A stretch of 5,541 nt of DNA from Asaia bogorensis (GCA_945874515.1 CAMCHA010000201.1:1-5541), one strand, 5' to 3'; counted from the stretch's first letter, positions 1-5,541 are shown. Numbers and translations are program-made. The notes: a model not told the origin generated them from the sequence alone.

Positions 1-53
1 ATTAAAGCAAACCGGCTTCCCGCGGCGGCGTCAATCACTCAGGACGTGAATTC

Positions 54-1034
54 TTAGAAACGTGCGATTGCCGACCCCCAGGTCAGCCCCCCGCCAATGG
101 CTTCCATCACAAGCAGATCGCCATTCTTGATCCGGCCATCGCCCCGCGCTTCCGCCAGCGCGAGTGGAATGGAAGCAGCCGAGGTATTGGCGTGGCGGTC
201 CACCGTGACCACCACACGCCCCGGTTGCAGATTCAATTTCTTGCCCATGGCTTCAATGATGCGAAGATTCGCCTGATGCGGCACCAGCCAATCAATATCG
301 GCATGCGTCAGCCCATTGGCCACCAGCGCCTCATCTACCACCGCCGCGAGTTTGGAGACAGCGTGGCGGAACACCTCCTTACCGGCCATGCGCAACACGC
401 CCGTGCCGCCGGTGGAACCGGCGCCGCCTTCGACCGCCAGAATATCCCCATGGCGGCCATCGGCATGCAAATGGGTCGAAAGCAGGCCGCGATCCTTATT
501 GGTGCCGGCACCCTCTCCGGCGCTCAACAGCACGGCCCCGGCGCCGTCGCCAAACAACACGCAGGTGCCGCGATCGGTCCAGTCCAGGATACGGGTATAA
601 ACTTCAGCGCCGATCACCAGCACGTGGCGGGCATGGCCCGCGCGCATCATCGCCTCAGCAACGGAAAGCCCATAGATGAAACCGGTACAAGCCGCTGTGA
701 TGTCAAAGGCAAAGCTGGGGCCAGCGCCGATCTTGGCCTGAACGCGCGCTGCGGTGGCGGGAAAGCCGGAATCGGGCGTGGTAGTGGCGACGATAATGCC
801 ATCCACTTGCGCCGGCAGCACACCAGCATCGGTCAAGGCAGCGCGCGCGGCGGCGGCAGCCAGATCAGAAGCCGCCTCGTCAGCCGCCGCGACATGGCGG
901 AACTTGATCCCCGTGCGTTCCTGAATCCAGACGTCAGAGGTTTCAAGCCCGTGCCGCGCCGCCAATTCATCATTGGAAAGCCGCAAAGGGGGAAGGTAGC
1001 CGCCGCAACCGGCGATCAAAGCACGCATGACCAT
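54..1034 (-). CDS. fabH: Beta-ketoacyl-ACP synthase III (FabH)
   Basis: This cytoplasmic thiolase-fold enzyme condenses an acyl-CoA starter (usually acetyl-CoA) with malonyl-ACP, the first condensation of type II fatty-acid synthesis. The 326-aa length is normal for the family. The full catalytic triad is visible: Cys116 in DITAACTGF, His253 in VPHQANLRI and Asn283 in RHANTSAASIP, equivalent to Cys112/His244/Asn274 of E. coli FabH. The N-terminal GCGGYLP motif and the C-terminal glycine-rich GGGLTWGSA loop are also typical. It follows plsX by 14 nt and is probably co-transcribed with rpmF and plsX. The chosen start is ATG at 1034; a second ATG two codons downstream (1028) is equally plausible, and neither has a convincing Shine-Dalgarno sequence, which suggests translational coupling to plsX. 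The 53 bases beyond the stop hold no gene I can support. Confidence 0.97.
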   Translation of the reverse strand: MVMRALIAGCGGYLPPLRLSNDELAARHGLETSDVWIQERTGIKFRHVAAADEAASDLAAAAARAALTDAGVLPAQVDGIIVATTTPDSGFPATAARVQAKIGAGPSFAFDITAACTGFIYGLSVAEAMMRAGHARHVLVIGAEVYTRILDWTDRGTCVLFGDGAGAVLLSAGEGAGTNKDRGLLSTHLHADGRHGDILAVEGGAGSTGGTGVLRMAGKEVFRHAVSKLAAVVDEALVANGLTHADIDWLVPHQANLRIIEAMGKKLNLQPGRVVVTVDRHANTSAASIPLALAEARGDGRIKNGDLLVMEAIGGGLTWGSAIARF

Positions 1035-1048
1035 GGCGCTAAGCTACA

Positions 1049-2098
1049 TCAAGATGGCGAAGGCGCCAGCCTGTTGCGGCCGGCAAGCCGCTCAAATCCA
1101 TCCCGAATGCGATCATTATAGCCATGCGTCACCATATCCATGGCAACATCAACGGCATGGGCGAAGCCCAGCGCATCGGTCCCGCCATGGGATTTCACCA
1201 CCACGCCATTCAGCCCAAGCAGGATGGCGCCATTATAGCGGCGCGGATCCATCCATTCGCGTAGCCGATCCAGGGCAGGCCGCGCCAGCAAATAGCCAAG
1301 CCGTGCGGGCACGCTGCTGGTAAAGACCTGGCGCAGCAAATCGCGCATCAGCTTCAGCGCACCTTCGCCGGTTTTCAGCGCGACATTGCCGGTAAAGCCA
1401 TCCGTCACCACCACATCCACCGTGCCGGCGGCAATATCATGGCCTTCGATGAAGCCGCGGAATTGCGCGCCCACATGGGAATCCCTCAGGATTTCGGCAG
1501 CGGCGCGCACGCGGTCATCGCCCTTCAATTCCTCACTACCGACATTGAGCAAGCCGATACTGGGCAGTGTCAGTCCCAGCGCAACACGCGCAAAGGCATC
1601 GCCCATGATGGCGAATTCCACCAAATTGCGCGCATCGCATTGCACATTGGCGCCAAGGTCCAGCAGCACCACATCGCCGCGCGCCGAAGGGCCAATCGCT
1701 GCCAGCGCCGGGCGATCAATTTCCGGCATGGTCTTGATGACGATCTTGGCCAGCGCCATCAGCGCCCCAGTATTGCCGGCGGAAACAATGCCCGCCGCTT
1801 CACCAGCCGCCACCGCATCGATAGCAAGACGCATGGAAGAACCACGCATGCGCAACGCCGCCGTTGGCTTCAAATCACCGGAAATGACTTCGGGGGCATG
1901 GCGCAGGCTGCATGCCTTGGCGGCGCGCTTCCGCAGTGCCAAAGCACCACCAACCCGCGCTTCATCACCCACTACCAAGAAACGCGCGCCCGGATGCCGC
2001 TCGGCGGCCAATTCCAGACCATCAAGCACGACTTCGGGTGCCGCATCCCCGCCCATGGCATCAATCGCCAGGGAGAAAGCGGGCACTATATCAGCCAC
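1049..2098 (-). CDS. plsX: Phosphate acyltransferase PlsX
   Basis: PlsX converts acyl-ACP and inorganic phosphate to acyl-phosphate, which the membrane enzyme PlsY uses to acylate glycerol-3-phosphate. It therefore links fatty-acid synthesis to phospholipid synthesis, acting at the inner face of the membrane. The 349-aa length is typical. Family motifs in order are IDAMGGD (residues 12-18), SAGNTGALMA (106-115), LLDLGANVQC (145-154), NVGSEELKG (185-193), VTDGFTGNVALKT (231-243) and YNGAILLGLNGVVVKSHGG (288-306). The start is a GTG at 2098 with a GAGG ribosome-binding site 8 nt upstream (2107-2110). A GTG four codons further in is an alternative. It lies 33 nt after rpmF and 14 nt before fabH, a conserved bacterial arrangement. 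Confidence 0.97.
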   Translation of the reverse strand: MADIVPAFSLAIDAMGGDAAPEVVLDGLELAAERHPGARFLVVGDEARVGGALALRKRAAKACSLRHAPEVISGDLKPTAALRMRGSSMRLAIDAVAAGEAAGIVSAGNTGALMALAKIVIKTMPEIDRPALAAIGPSARGDVVLLDLGANVQCDARNLVEFAIMGDAFARVALGLTLPSIGLLNVGSEELKGDDRVRAAAEILRDSHVGAQFRGFIEGHDIAAGTVDVVVTDGFTGNVALKTGEGALKLMRDLLRQVFTSSVPARLGYLLARPALDRLREWMDPRRYNGAILLGLNGVVVKSHGGTDALGFAHAVDVAMDMVTHGYNDRIRDGFERLAGRNRLAPSPS

Positions 2099-2131
2099 TT
2101 CGAGAGCCTCGGCGCCTTGGGATGCGCCGGA

Positions 2132-2332
2132 TCAGAGCCGGACGGCCGGCTTCAGGCGATCCGCCGCTACCACTTCACGGCCATCATAATAGCCGCAATG
2201 GGAGCAGACATGATGCGGGCGCTTCAATTCGCCGCAATTGGCGCATTCATGATGCGCAGAGCTGGTAAGCGCATGATGACTGCGACGCATGCCGCGGCGG
2301 GAAGGCGAAGTCTTCTTTTTCGGAACGGCCAT
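2132..2332 (-). CDS. rpmF: 50S ribosomal protein L32
   Basis: This 66-aa large-subunit ribosomal protein has the classic L32 N-terminus [20 protein letters not shown], rich in lysine, arginine and histidine for rRNA contact. A zinc-ribbon follows: Cys30-x2-Cys33, then Cys43-x2-Cys46. This is the zinc-binding (C+) form of L32. It heads the likely operon with plsX and fabH. The start ATG at 2332 is fixed by the conserved MAVPKKK sequence. The upstream Shine-Dalgarno is weak (a purine-rich GAAAGAGA about 10 nt away). A yceD-type (DUF177) gene that precedes rpmF in many bacteria is not present on this side; a divergent tRNA gene lies there instead. Confidence 0.97.
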   Translation of the reverse strand: MAVPKKKTSPSRRGMRRSHHALTSSAHHECANCGELKRPHHVCSHCGYYDGREVVAADRLKPAVRL

Positions 2333-2385
2333 GGCGCCGGGTCTCTTTCACTCAAGCGAAACTGTGGATTTGAACAAGGGCGGGC

Positions 2386-2413
2386 ACTTAGCACCACCTT
2401 CACGGGGGCGCAA
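2386..2413 (-). promoter_or_regulatory. Possible promoter of the rpmF-plsX-fabH operon
   Basis: On the minus strand a TTGCGC (-35-like, 2413-2408) is separated by 16 nt from CTAAGT (-10-like, 2391-2386). This would give a leader of roughly 45 nt before the rpmF ATG. Both boxes are poor matches to the sigma-70 consensus. The placement is inferred mainly from its position upstream of the first gene of the operon. Confidence 0.22.
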
Positions 2414-2527
2414 GCATGGAGATGGCCACGAGCCTAGGCCATGGCGCCGTGGAAAGACAGAGTTGCCGGACCTACCCCAAGCGAGGGACGAGCCACGGGT
2501 AAATGCGTTCAGATGCTGTTGGCCCCC

Positions 2528-2556
2528 TTGCCGAACCATTCCTTGGGCGCTAATAC
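2528..2556 (+). promoter_or_regulatory. Promoter of tRNA-Ala
   Basis: TTGCCG (2528-2533) and TAATAC (2551-2556) are separated by exactly 17 nt. The -10 box lies 16 nt before the first base of the mature tRNA, so transcription would begin a few bases 5' of it. The stretch after the -10 is GC-rich (CGCGCC), like the discriminators of stringently controlled stable-RNA promoters. The boxes match the consensus at 4/6 and 3/6 positions, so the call rests on spacing and position as well as sequence. Confidence 0.5.
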
Positions 2557-2572
2557 CGCGCCTCTTCCCCGG

Positions 2573-2648
<76 letters not shown>

Positions 2649-2904
2649 TCCCGTGAAATTTAAAACCGTTTTCCATACGCTTAAGTCCTTCTGGCGTTTG
2701 GAGATCATGTTCTCAAAACATAGTCGCTAGAATTTGGCCTTTGAGCAGGCGAAGGGGGCGGTCCATCTGCCAACGCAATTACATCCTGGAGAGGTTTCCC
2801 CTCCTCTCCGAGCGAAGTTATGGGAGTGACCTATCTGGTAGGTTGCGCTGGTAATAGAGCCTTTTGATAGCAAAACAAGGTGTCTAATCTGGTGCCTTCC
2901 GGGC
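2649..2904. other. Intergenic stretch between tRNA-Ala and IS6 remnant
   Basis: No gene is supported in these 256 bases. The region is richer in A and T at its left end than the flanking genes. The only clear structure is an inverted repeat, GGAGAGG (2788-2794) and CCTCTCC (2803-2809), with an 8-nt loop and no following T-tract. I found no second copy of the tRNA 3' end that would mark an integrase attachment duplication. The last 17 bases or so before 2905 resemble the bases before the second transposase remnant (GCCTTCCGGGC against GCCTTTCGGTC), so they probably belong to the insertion-sequence relic. Confidence 0.5.
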
Positions 2905-3036
2905 ATGAGCAATCCCCGCATCTTCCGGTACTGCAAGACCAGTCCCGAGATCATCCGCCTGGCAGTGATGATGTATGTCCGATACCCACTGTCACTGCGG
3001 AACGTCGAGGACCAGCTGCACGAGCGCGGCATTAAC
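2905..3036 (+). pseudogene. IS6-family transposase, 5' fragment (copy 1)
   Basis: The first 44 codons read as the N-terminus of an IS6/IS26-type DDE transposase: MSNPRIFRYCKTSPEIIRLA, then VMMYVRYPLSLRNVEDQLHE and RGIN. This is the short helical region (SPEII, MYVRYPLSLRNVED) that precedes the helix-turn-helix and catalytic domain in the family. Family similarity stops after RGIN, and the open frame runs on as unrelated sequence to a stop at 3178-3180. The DDE catalytic core and both terminal inverted repeats are missing, so the element cannot move by itself. This copy has no internal stop. A diverged second copy lies in the same orientation with its ATG 1566 bp downstream. The family call is from recognised sequence; the extent of the fragment is approximate at its 3' end. 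Confidence 0.85.
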
Positions 3037-3366
3037 AAATCGTACCCCCCTCCCGCGAGAGCGGGTTCATTCAATCCCACAGCACTTCAAGCCGATTACC
3101 CTGGTTTTTGCCCCGCCGCTGTTGCGCAATTGTTGGGGGTGGTGCTAATCCCGAATCACCCGCTAAACTTCGCCAATTAAAGGTGCGGTCAGGCAGCGGG
3201 CGGCGTTGAGATCATGCACCGCTCATTCGGGCGCGACCGCTTTTATCCGATTGTCATCCATTTCCGCGATGGTGGTCCTGGGCCTAATGTGACTGAGGCG
3301 ATCGGACCGGCGGCGCAAGGTGCGTCCCGGCTTGACGTCGCCGGCTTCTGAAGGGGCAGGTCGATC
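3037..3366. other. Scrambled intergenic stretch before the DUF808 gene
   Basis: These 330 bases separate the first transposase remnant from the DUF808 gene. The first part is the nonsense continuation of the transposase frame. A short perfect hairpin, CCCGC-GAGA-GCGGG (3052-3065), lies just after the break in similarity but lacks a T-tract. The second part contains one small open frame (3214-3351), listed separately. I could not identify a convincing promoter for the DUF808 gene: a TTGCGC at 3122 has no good -10 partner. The stretch looks like debris from rearrangement. Confidence 0.45.
3214..3351 (+). CDS. Small ORF upstream of the DUF808 gene, unknown
   Basis: This 45-codon frame begins MHRSFGRDRFYPIVIHFRDG and ends SRLDVAGF, with its TGA 15 nt before the DUF808 ATG. 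I do not recognise it. It has no obvious Shine-Dalgarno sequence. In frame, it can be extended upstream without a start codon to a stop at 3178-3180, so it could equally be the tail of a gene whose front was lost in the rearrangement next door. It is also possible that it is chance. Its only supporting points are the close tandem spacing to the next gene and unremarkable GC-rich codon use. Confidence 0.2.
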   Translation: MHRSFGRDRFYPIVIHFRDGGPGPNVTEAIGPAAQGASRLDVAGF

Positions 3367-4311
3367 ATGAGTGGCGGACTTCTGGCGCTACTGGATGACG
3401 TGGCGGCGATCACCAAGGTCGCGGCTTCGTCACTGGATGATATTGCAGCGCAGACCGTAAAGGCTGGATCGAAAGCCGCTGGCATTGTCATTGATGATGC
3501 CGCTGTGACGCCGCGCTATGTGGTCGGATTTGCTTCCGACCGCGAACTGCCGATCATCGGCAAAATTGCCTGGGGCTCGATCAAGAACAAGTTGGTGATT
3601 CTGCTGCCCGGCGCGCTGATGCTGAGCTTCTTCGCGCCATGGGCGATCACACCGTTGTTGATGGCCGGCGGGCTTTTTCTGTGCTTCGAAGGCTATGAAA
3701 AAGTGCATGCGCTGATTTCGCCGCATGCGGAGGCTGACGACCAAGCGCCCGCCCCCAACGAGTCGCTCGACGCCAAAGCGCTCGAAGACCAGAAAGTCGC
3801 CAGCGCCATCCGCACCGACATGATCCTCTCAGCCGAGATTATGGCAATCACGCTCGCCCAGATCACAACACCGACGTTTCTCAACAAGGCCATGGTGCTG
3901 GCAGCCGTCGGCATCGCTGTGACCGTCGCGGTCTACGGCGCTGTTGCCCTCATCGTGAAGGCTGATGACCTTGGCGTGCATTTGGCGAAAAACCGGGTGG
4001 GCATTGTTCGTGCCATAGGCCGCGGGCTGGTCACGGGTATGCCGCCCTTTCTCAAGCTGCTGAGCATCGTCGGCATGCTGGCCATGCTCTGGGTCGGCGG
4101 TGGCATCATCCTGCACGGAATGGCGGAGATGGGCTGGAAAGCGCCGGAATACGGCCTGCTCGGCTTCGCCAAGCAGGTGGGCGATGCAATCGGGGTAGCA
4201 TCAGGCTTCATCGCATGGTTCATCCACGCGTCCGGCGGGGCGCTTGTGGGTGTGGTGCTCGGCTGGGTCGTGGCTATGGGGCTGACGAAGACGGGGGTGT
4301 TGAAGCATTGA
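3367..4311 (+). CDS. DUF808 (YedI-like) family inner-membrane protein
   Basis: The 314-aa protein starts with the DUF808 signature: MSGGLLALLDDVAAITKVAA, then SSLDDIAAQTVKAGSKAAGI and VIDDAAVTP. The continuation (GFASDRELPIIGKIAWGSIKNK, LVILLPGALMLSFFAP, GGLFLCFEGYEKV) also matches the family that includes E. coli YedI. Its molecular function is not established. Hydrophobic segments at roughly 76-108 (one long or two short), 174-197, 228-249 and 285-306 indicate a polytopic inner-membrane protein; there is no separate signal peptide. A polar, acidic stretch (120-150) probably lies outside the membrane. The start is supported by a GGGGCAGG ribosome-binding site about 6 nt upstream. The length is normal for the family, so this gene appears intact. 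It lies between two same-orientation IS6 transposase remnants, which suggests it arrived or was shuffled with them. No operon partner is visible. Confidence 0.92.
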   Translation: MSGGLLALLDDVAAITKVAASSLDDIAAQTVKAGSKAAGIVIDDAAVTPRYVVGFASDRELPIIGKIAWGSIKNKLVILLPGALMLSFFAPWAITPLLMAGGLFLCFEGYEKVHALISPHAEADDQAPAPNESLDAKALEDQKVASAIRTDMILSAEIMAITLAQITTPTFLNKAMVLAAVGIAVTVAVYGAVALIVKADDLGVHLAKNRVGIVRAIGRGLVTGMPPFLKLLSIVGMLAMLWVGGGIILHGMAEMGWKAPEYGLLGFAKQVGDAIGVASGFIAWFIHASGGALVGVVLGWVVAMGLTKTGVLKH

Positions 4312-4470
4312 TGTGCTGCTGGTGGCATGCGTTTCATAATTCTTGCAGACCATGTGGAAAGTCGTGAGGAACCTCAATTTTTCGGTTGATCTGGTAGAAT
4401 CGCACCATAGGAGGCCGTGTCAGAGGAAAATCGGCTTTTGCCCGAAGCGTGAGCCGCTAGCCTTTCGGTC
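4312..4470. other. Intergenic stretch after the DUF808 gene
   Basis: No gene is visible. A short inverted repeat, TGAGGAACCTCA (4365-4376), is followed by ATTTTT (4377-4382) and could be a weak transcription terminator for the DUF808 gene, but the loop is so small that the hairpin is doubtful. The final 17 bases (GCCTTTCGGTC before the ATG at 4471) match those before transposase copy 1 closely, so the insertion-sequence relic probably begins before its start codon. Confidence 0.35.
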
Positions 4471-4601
4471 ATGAGCAATCCCTACATCTTCCGTTACTTC
4501 AGGACGTCGCCCGAGATCATCCCTCGGCGGTGATGATGTAGGTCCGGTACTTGCTATGATTGCGGAACGTCGAGGACCTGCTGCATGAGCGCGTCAGCAC
4601 C
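4471..4601 (+). pseudogene. IS6-family transposase, decayed 5' fragment (copy 2)
   Basis: This is a second, more decayed relic of the same transposase N-terminus, in the same orientation as copy 1. Aligned by hand, the two are about 80% identical over the first 40 or so codons. The first 17 codons read MSNPYIFRYFRTSPEII. A single-base deletion just after (near 4522) shifts the frame, giving a stop at 4531-4533. If the frame is restored, two nonsense codons appear, TAG at 4539-4541 and TGA at 4557-4559, before LRNVEDLLHER resumes. Similarity ends at codon 41 or shortly after (4592-4601), nearly the same point as in copy 1. No catalytic domain or terminal repeats remain. The YhaV fragment ends 34 bp further on, on the other strand. 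Confidence 0.82.
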
Positions 4602-4635
4602 AATCCGGCAACGGTAGGCTGCCCCAGTGCAAGCC

Positions 4636-4944
4636 TCATCGAAGCACGCCTGCCGCGAATTCCCGCAACCTATCCCCCTCCGCCCGCGCCTCAGCCAGCA
4701 GGGCAGCCCAATCATCGGGCGGCTTGCTGCTTTCCAGCATGCGGCGAAATACCCGATGCGCATCATCGCGACTTTCATAGGCGCGCTTGGTATCCTCATC
4801 ATTCACCCATGCAAGAACCAACAGCTTGCTCGCCGCATGGAGCCGAAAGAACTGCCGGTATTGCTGAAAAAACTTGGCGCGTCGCCAATGCCTGTGCTCA
4901 TCGCCAAGCGTGCTGCCTTGCCGATATTCTGTGCGGGCAGGGTC
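4636..4944 (-). pseudogene. yhaV: YhaV-family toxin, C-terminal remnant
   Basis: On the minus strand a 102-codon open stretch reads DPARTEYRQGSTLGDEHRHW, then RRAKFFQQYRQFFRLHAASK, LLVLAWVNDEDTKRAYESRD and DAHRVFRRMLESSKPPDDW, ending GVLR and TGA. This matches the C-terminal two thirds of YhaV, the RelE-superfold ribonuclease of the PrlF-YhaV toxin-antitoxin system (E. coli YhaV: ILAWMNDENT, PPADW). The family is about 150 aa, so roughly 50-60 N-terminal residues are missing. An in-frame TAA (4945-4947) sits directly before the Asp codon, and the sequence beyond it is unrelated. No ATG lies before the conserved core; the first possible start is a TTG at 4821, which would give only 61 residues. 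No PrlF-like antitoxin gene is present: the position upstream is taken by the gene at 4987-5364. I infer a truncated, probably non-functional relic. Identification of the family is strong. Confidence 0.88.
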
Positions 4945-4969
4945 TTACGGAGGGCCCTGGTCCTAACGC

Positions 4970-4987
4970 AGGGGCAGTCTGGCCCCT
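4970..4987 (-). terminator. Hairpin directly after the 125-aa gene
   Basis: Read on the minus strand, AGGGGC and GCCCCT form a 6-bp stem around CAGACT, starting at the last base of the gene's TGA. The stem is GC-rich and well placed for termination, but no T-tract follows, so it might act only as a transcript 3'-end stabiliser or depend on Rho. Confidence 0.3.
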
Positions 4988-5364
4988 CACAAAGCCCCCA
5001 CCCCAACAATCCTGTAATCATACACGCCACCATCAACTTCGGTGATGGTCACATGTTCGCCCGGCCGGATGGGGCTGGTGCCGGGATCAAAACGGGCCTC
5101 TGGCGCGTCGAAGCGCTCAGCCAAGCTTCCGCTGAAGCGGATGAACCAGCCATTATCGCCATCATATTGCACATCACCCAGTTCAGGCGGCGCATCCGGG
5201 TGGAAGTGCCGCGCGCGCCAGGGCGCGGGGTCCTCGGCCCAGGCTACCGGATCGGCCTGTCCCGCGGGATCCAGCGCCAATTCGATCTCATAGCGGTGGT
5301 CCTGGCAGCCAAGCGGAAAGCCCGGCCCCGCCACCATGGAGAGTGTCACCAGTATCCGTTCCAT
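4987..5364 (-). CDS. Hypothetical protein, 125 aa
   Basis: I do not recognise this protein. It starts MERILVTLSMVAGPGFPLGC and ends HVTITEVDGGVYDYRIVGVG-AL. It is acidic, with many Asp and Glu residues, and proline/aspartate-rich in the middle (residues 32-60), with alternating hydrophobic stretches that suggest beta strands (for example NGWFIRFSGS, 71-80, and the last 25 residues). There is one Cys, no membrane segment, and no convincing signal peptide, though residues 4-16 are mildly hydrophobic. It is likely cytoplasmic. The start at 5364 is chosen because a near-perfect Shine-Dalgarno, AAAGGAGGT (5377-5369), sits 4 nt upstream. An in-frame ATG at 5424 would add 20 residues but has no ribosome-binding site. 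The gene follows kup by 66 nt on the same strand and could be co-transcribed with it. GC-rich codon use supports a real gene. Confidence 0.75.
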   Translation of the reverse strand: MERILVTLSMVAGPGFPLGCQDHRYEIELALDPAGQADPVAWAEDPAPWRARHFHPDAPPELGDVQYDGDNGWFIRFSGSLAERFDAPEARFDPGTSPIRPGEHVTITEVDGGVYDYRIVGVGAL

Positions 5365-5368
5365 GTGC

Positions 5369-5377
5369 ACCTCCTTT
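5369..5377 (-). promoter_or_regulatory. Strong ribosome-binding site that fixes the start at 5364
   Basis: AAAGGAGGT on the minus strand, followed by GCAC and ATG, is nearly fully complementary to the 16S rRNA 3' end. It is the best Shine-Dalgarno in the window and decides the start of the 125-aa gene in favour of 5364 over the upstream ATG at 5424. Confidence 0.8.
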
Positions 5378-5430
5378 CTGCAATCCAGGCCAAAGAAATA
5401 GTTTGGCAGCTGGAAAACCGTCATAAAGTT

Positions 5431-5541
5431 TCAGATCGCTACCTTCACGCCCAATTCTACCACACGATCCGATGGAATACGGAAGAATTCCGTGGCCGGG
5501 AGTGAATTGCGGCTGAGCACCACGAAAAGCCATTGCCGCCA
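5431..5541 (-). CDS. kup: Kup-type potassium uptake protein, C-terminal end (partial)
   Basis: Only the last 36 codons and the TGA (5431-5433) are inside the window; the gene continues past the right edge. The residues read [20 protein letters not shown] and then [16 protein letters not shown]. The end matches the conserved C-terminus of KUP/HAK/KT potassium transporters, where a basic segment is followed by FFR(I/L)P(P/S/T)DRVVELG just before the stop. Kup is a large inner-membrane protein with about 12 membrane helices that imports potassium with protons; the visible part belongs to its cytoplasmic C-terminal domain. The identification rests on this short motif alone, but the motif is distinctive and ends where the family ends. 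Confidence 0.85.
   Translation of the reverse strand, partial: WRQWLFVVLSRNSLPATEFFRIPSDRVVELGVKVAI

Noticed and set aside
1..53. Minus-strand TTGACG downstream of fabH as a -35 box for the next gene
   Set aside because: No acceptable -10 box occurs at 16-18 nt before the window ends; a TTTAAT is present but at 22 nt spacing. The next gene is out of view.
192..1121. Plus-strand 309-aa open frame
   Set aside because: It is the antisense shadow of fabH, whose catalytic residues are all present on the other strand.
1439..2437. Plus-strand 332-aa open frame
   Set aside because: It is the antisense shadow of plsX and rpmF.
2788..2809. GGAGAGG/CCTCTCC hairpin as a terminator for tRNA-Ala
   Set aside because: It lies 140 nt beyond the tRNA and has no T-tract on either strand.
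3122..3151. TTGCGC and TAATCC as a promoter for the DUF808 gene
   Set aside because: The -10 candidate matches the consensus at only two positions, and the distance to the gene is more than 200 nt.
4803..5036. Minus-strand 77-aa frame
   Set aside because: It overlaps the YhaV remnant in another frame; the YhaV frame has clear family similarity and this one has none.
4627..5505. Plus-strand 292-aa open frame
   Set aside because: It runs antisense across three better-supported minus-strand elements (YhaV remnant, 125-aa gene, kup end). It has no recognisable domain; long antisense frames are expected in GC-rich coding DNA.
5288..5533. Minus-strand 81-aa frame overlapping the kup end and the start of the 125-aa gene
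   Set aside because: The kup C-terminal motif is in a different frame of the same strand, and the strong Shine-Dalgarno belongs to the gene at 5364. This frame has no support.

Overview
The window looks like chromosomal DNA of a GC-rich alphaproteobacterium. The Rhodospirillales/Acetobacterales are the likeliest group, inferred from the rpmF-plsX-fabH gene order and the style of the proteins rather than from any database match. It contains a conserved housekeeping block on the left, a tRNA gene as a boundary, a scrambled accessory stretch with degraded mobile-element and toxin pieces in the middle, and a potassium-transporter locus entering from the right.

Left block (54-2332, minus strand): rpmF (ribosomal protein L32), plsX (acyl-ACP:phosphate acyltransferase) and fabH (beta-ketoacyl-ACP synthase III) lie head to tail with gaps of 33 and 14 nt, so they are probably one operon. 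FabH starts fatty-acid synthesis and PlsX passes finished acyl chains to phospholipid synthesis. The operon couples lipid production to ribosome production. It is divergent from a complete tRNA-Ala(GGC) gene (2573-2648, plus strand) that has a recognisable promoter.

Middle block (2649-4944): two short, same-orientation remnants of an IS6-family transposase 5' end (2905-3036 and 4471-4601) flank a complete DUF808/YedI-family inner-membrane protein gene (3367-4311). Both remnants lose family similarity at almost the same codon. Directly after the second remnant, on the minus strand, is a 102-codon C-terminal piece of a YhaV-family toxin (4636-4944). It has lost its N-terminus, and no PrlF-type antitoxin is visible. 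This piece does not show up as a full-length ORF because it has no normal start codon.

Right block (4987-5541, minus strand): the last 36 codons of a Kup potassium transporter enter from the window edge. They are followed by an unrecognised 125-aa gene with a very strong Shine-Dalgarno sequence.

I do not see a clear new multi-gene system. The observations most worth following are the IS6 relics flanking the DUF808 gene, the orphaned YhaV remnant, and the uncharacterised gene downstream of kup.
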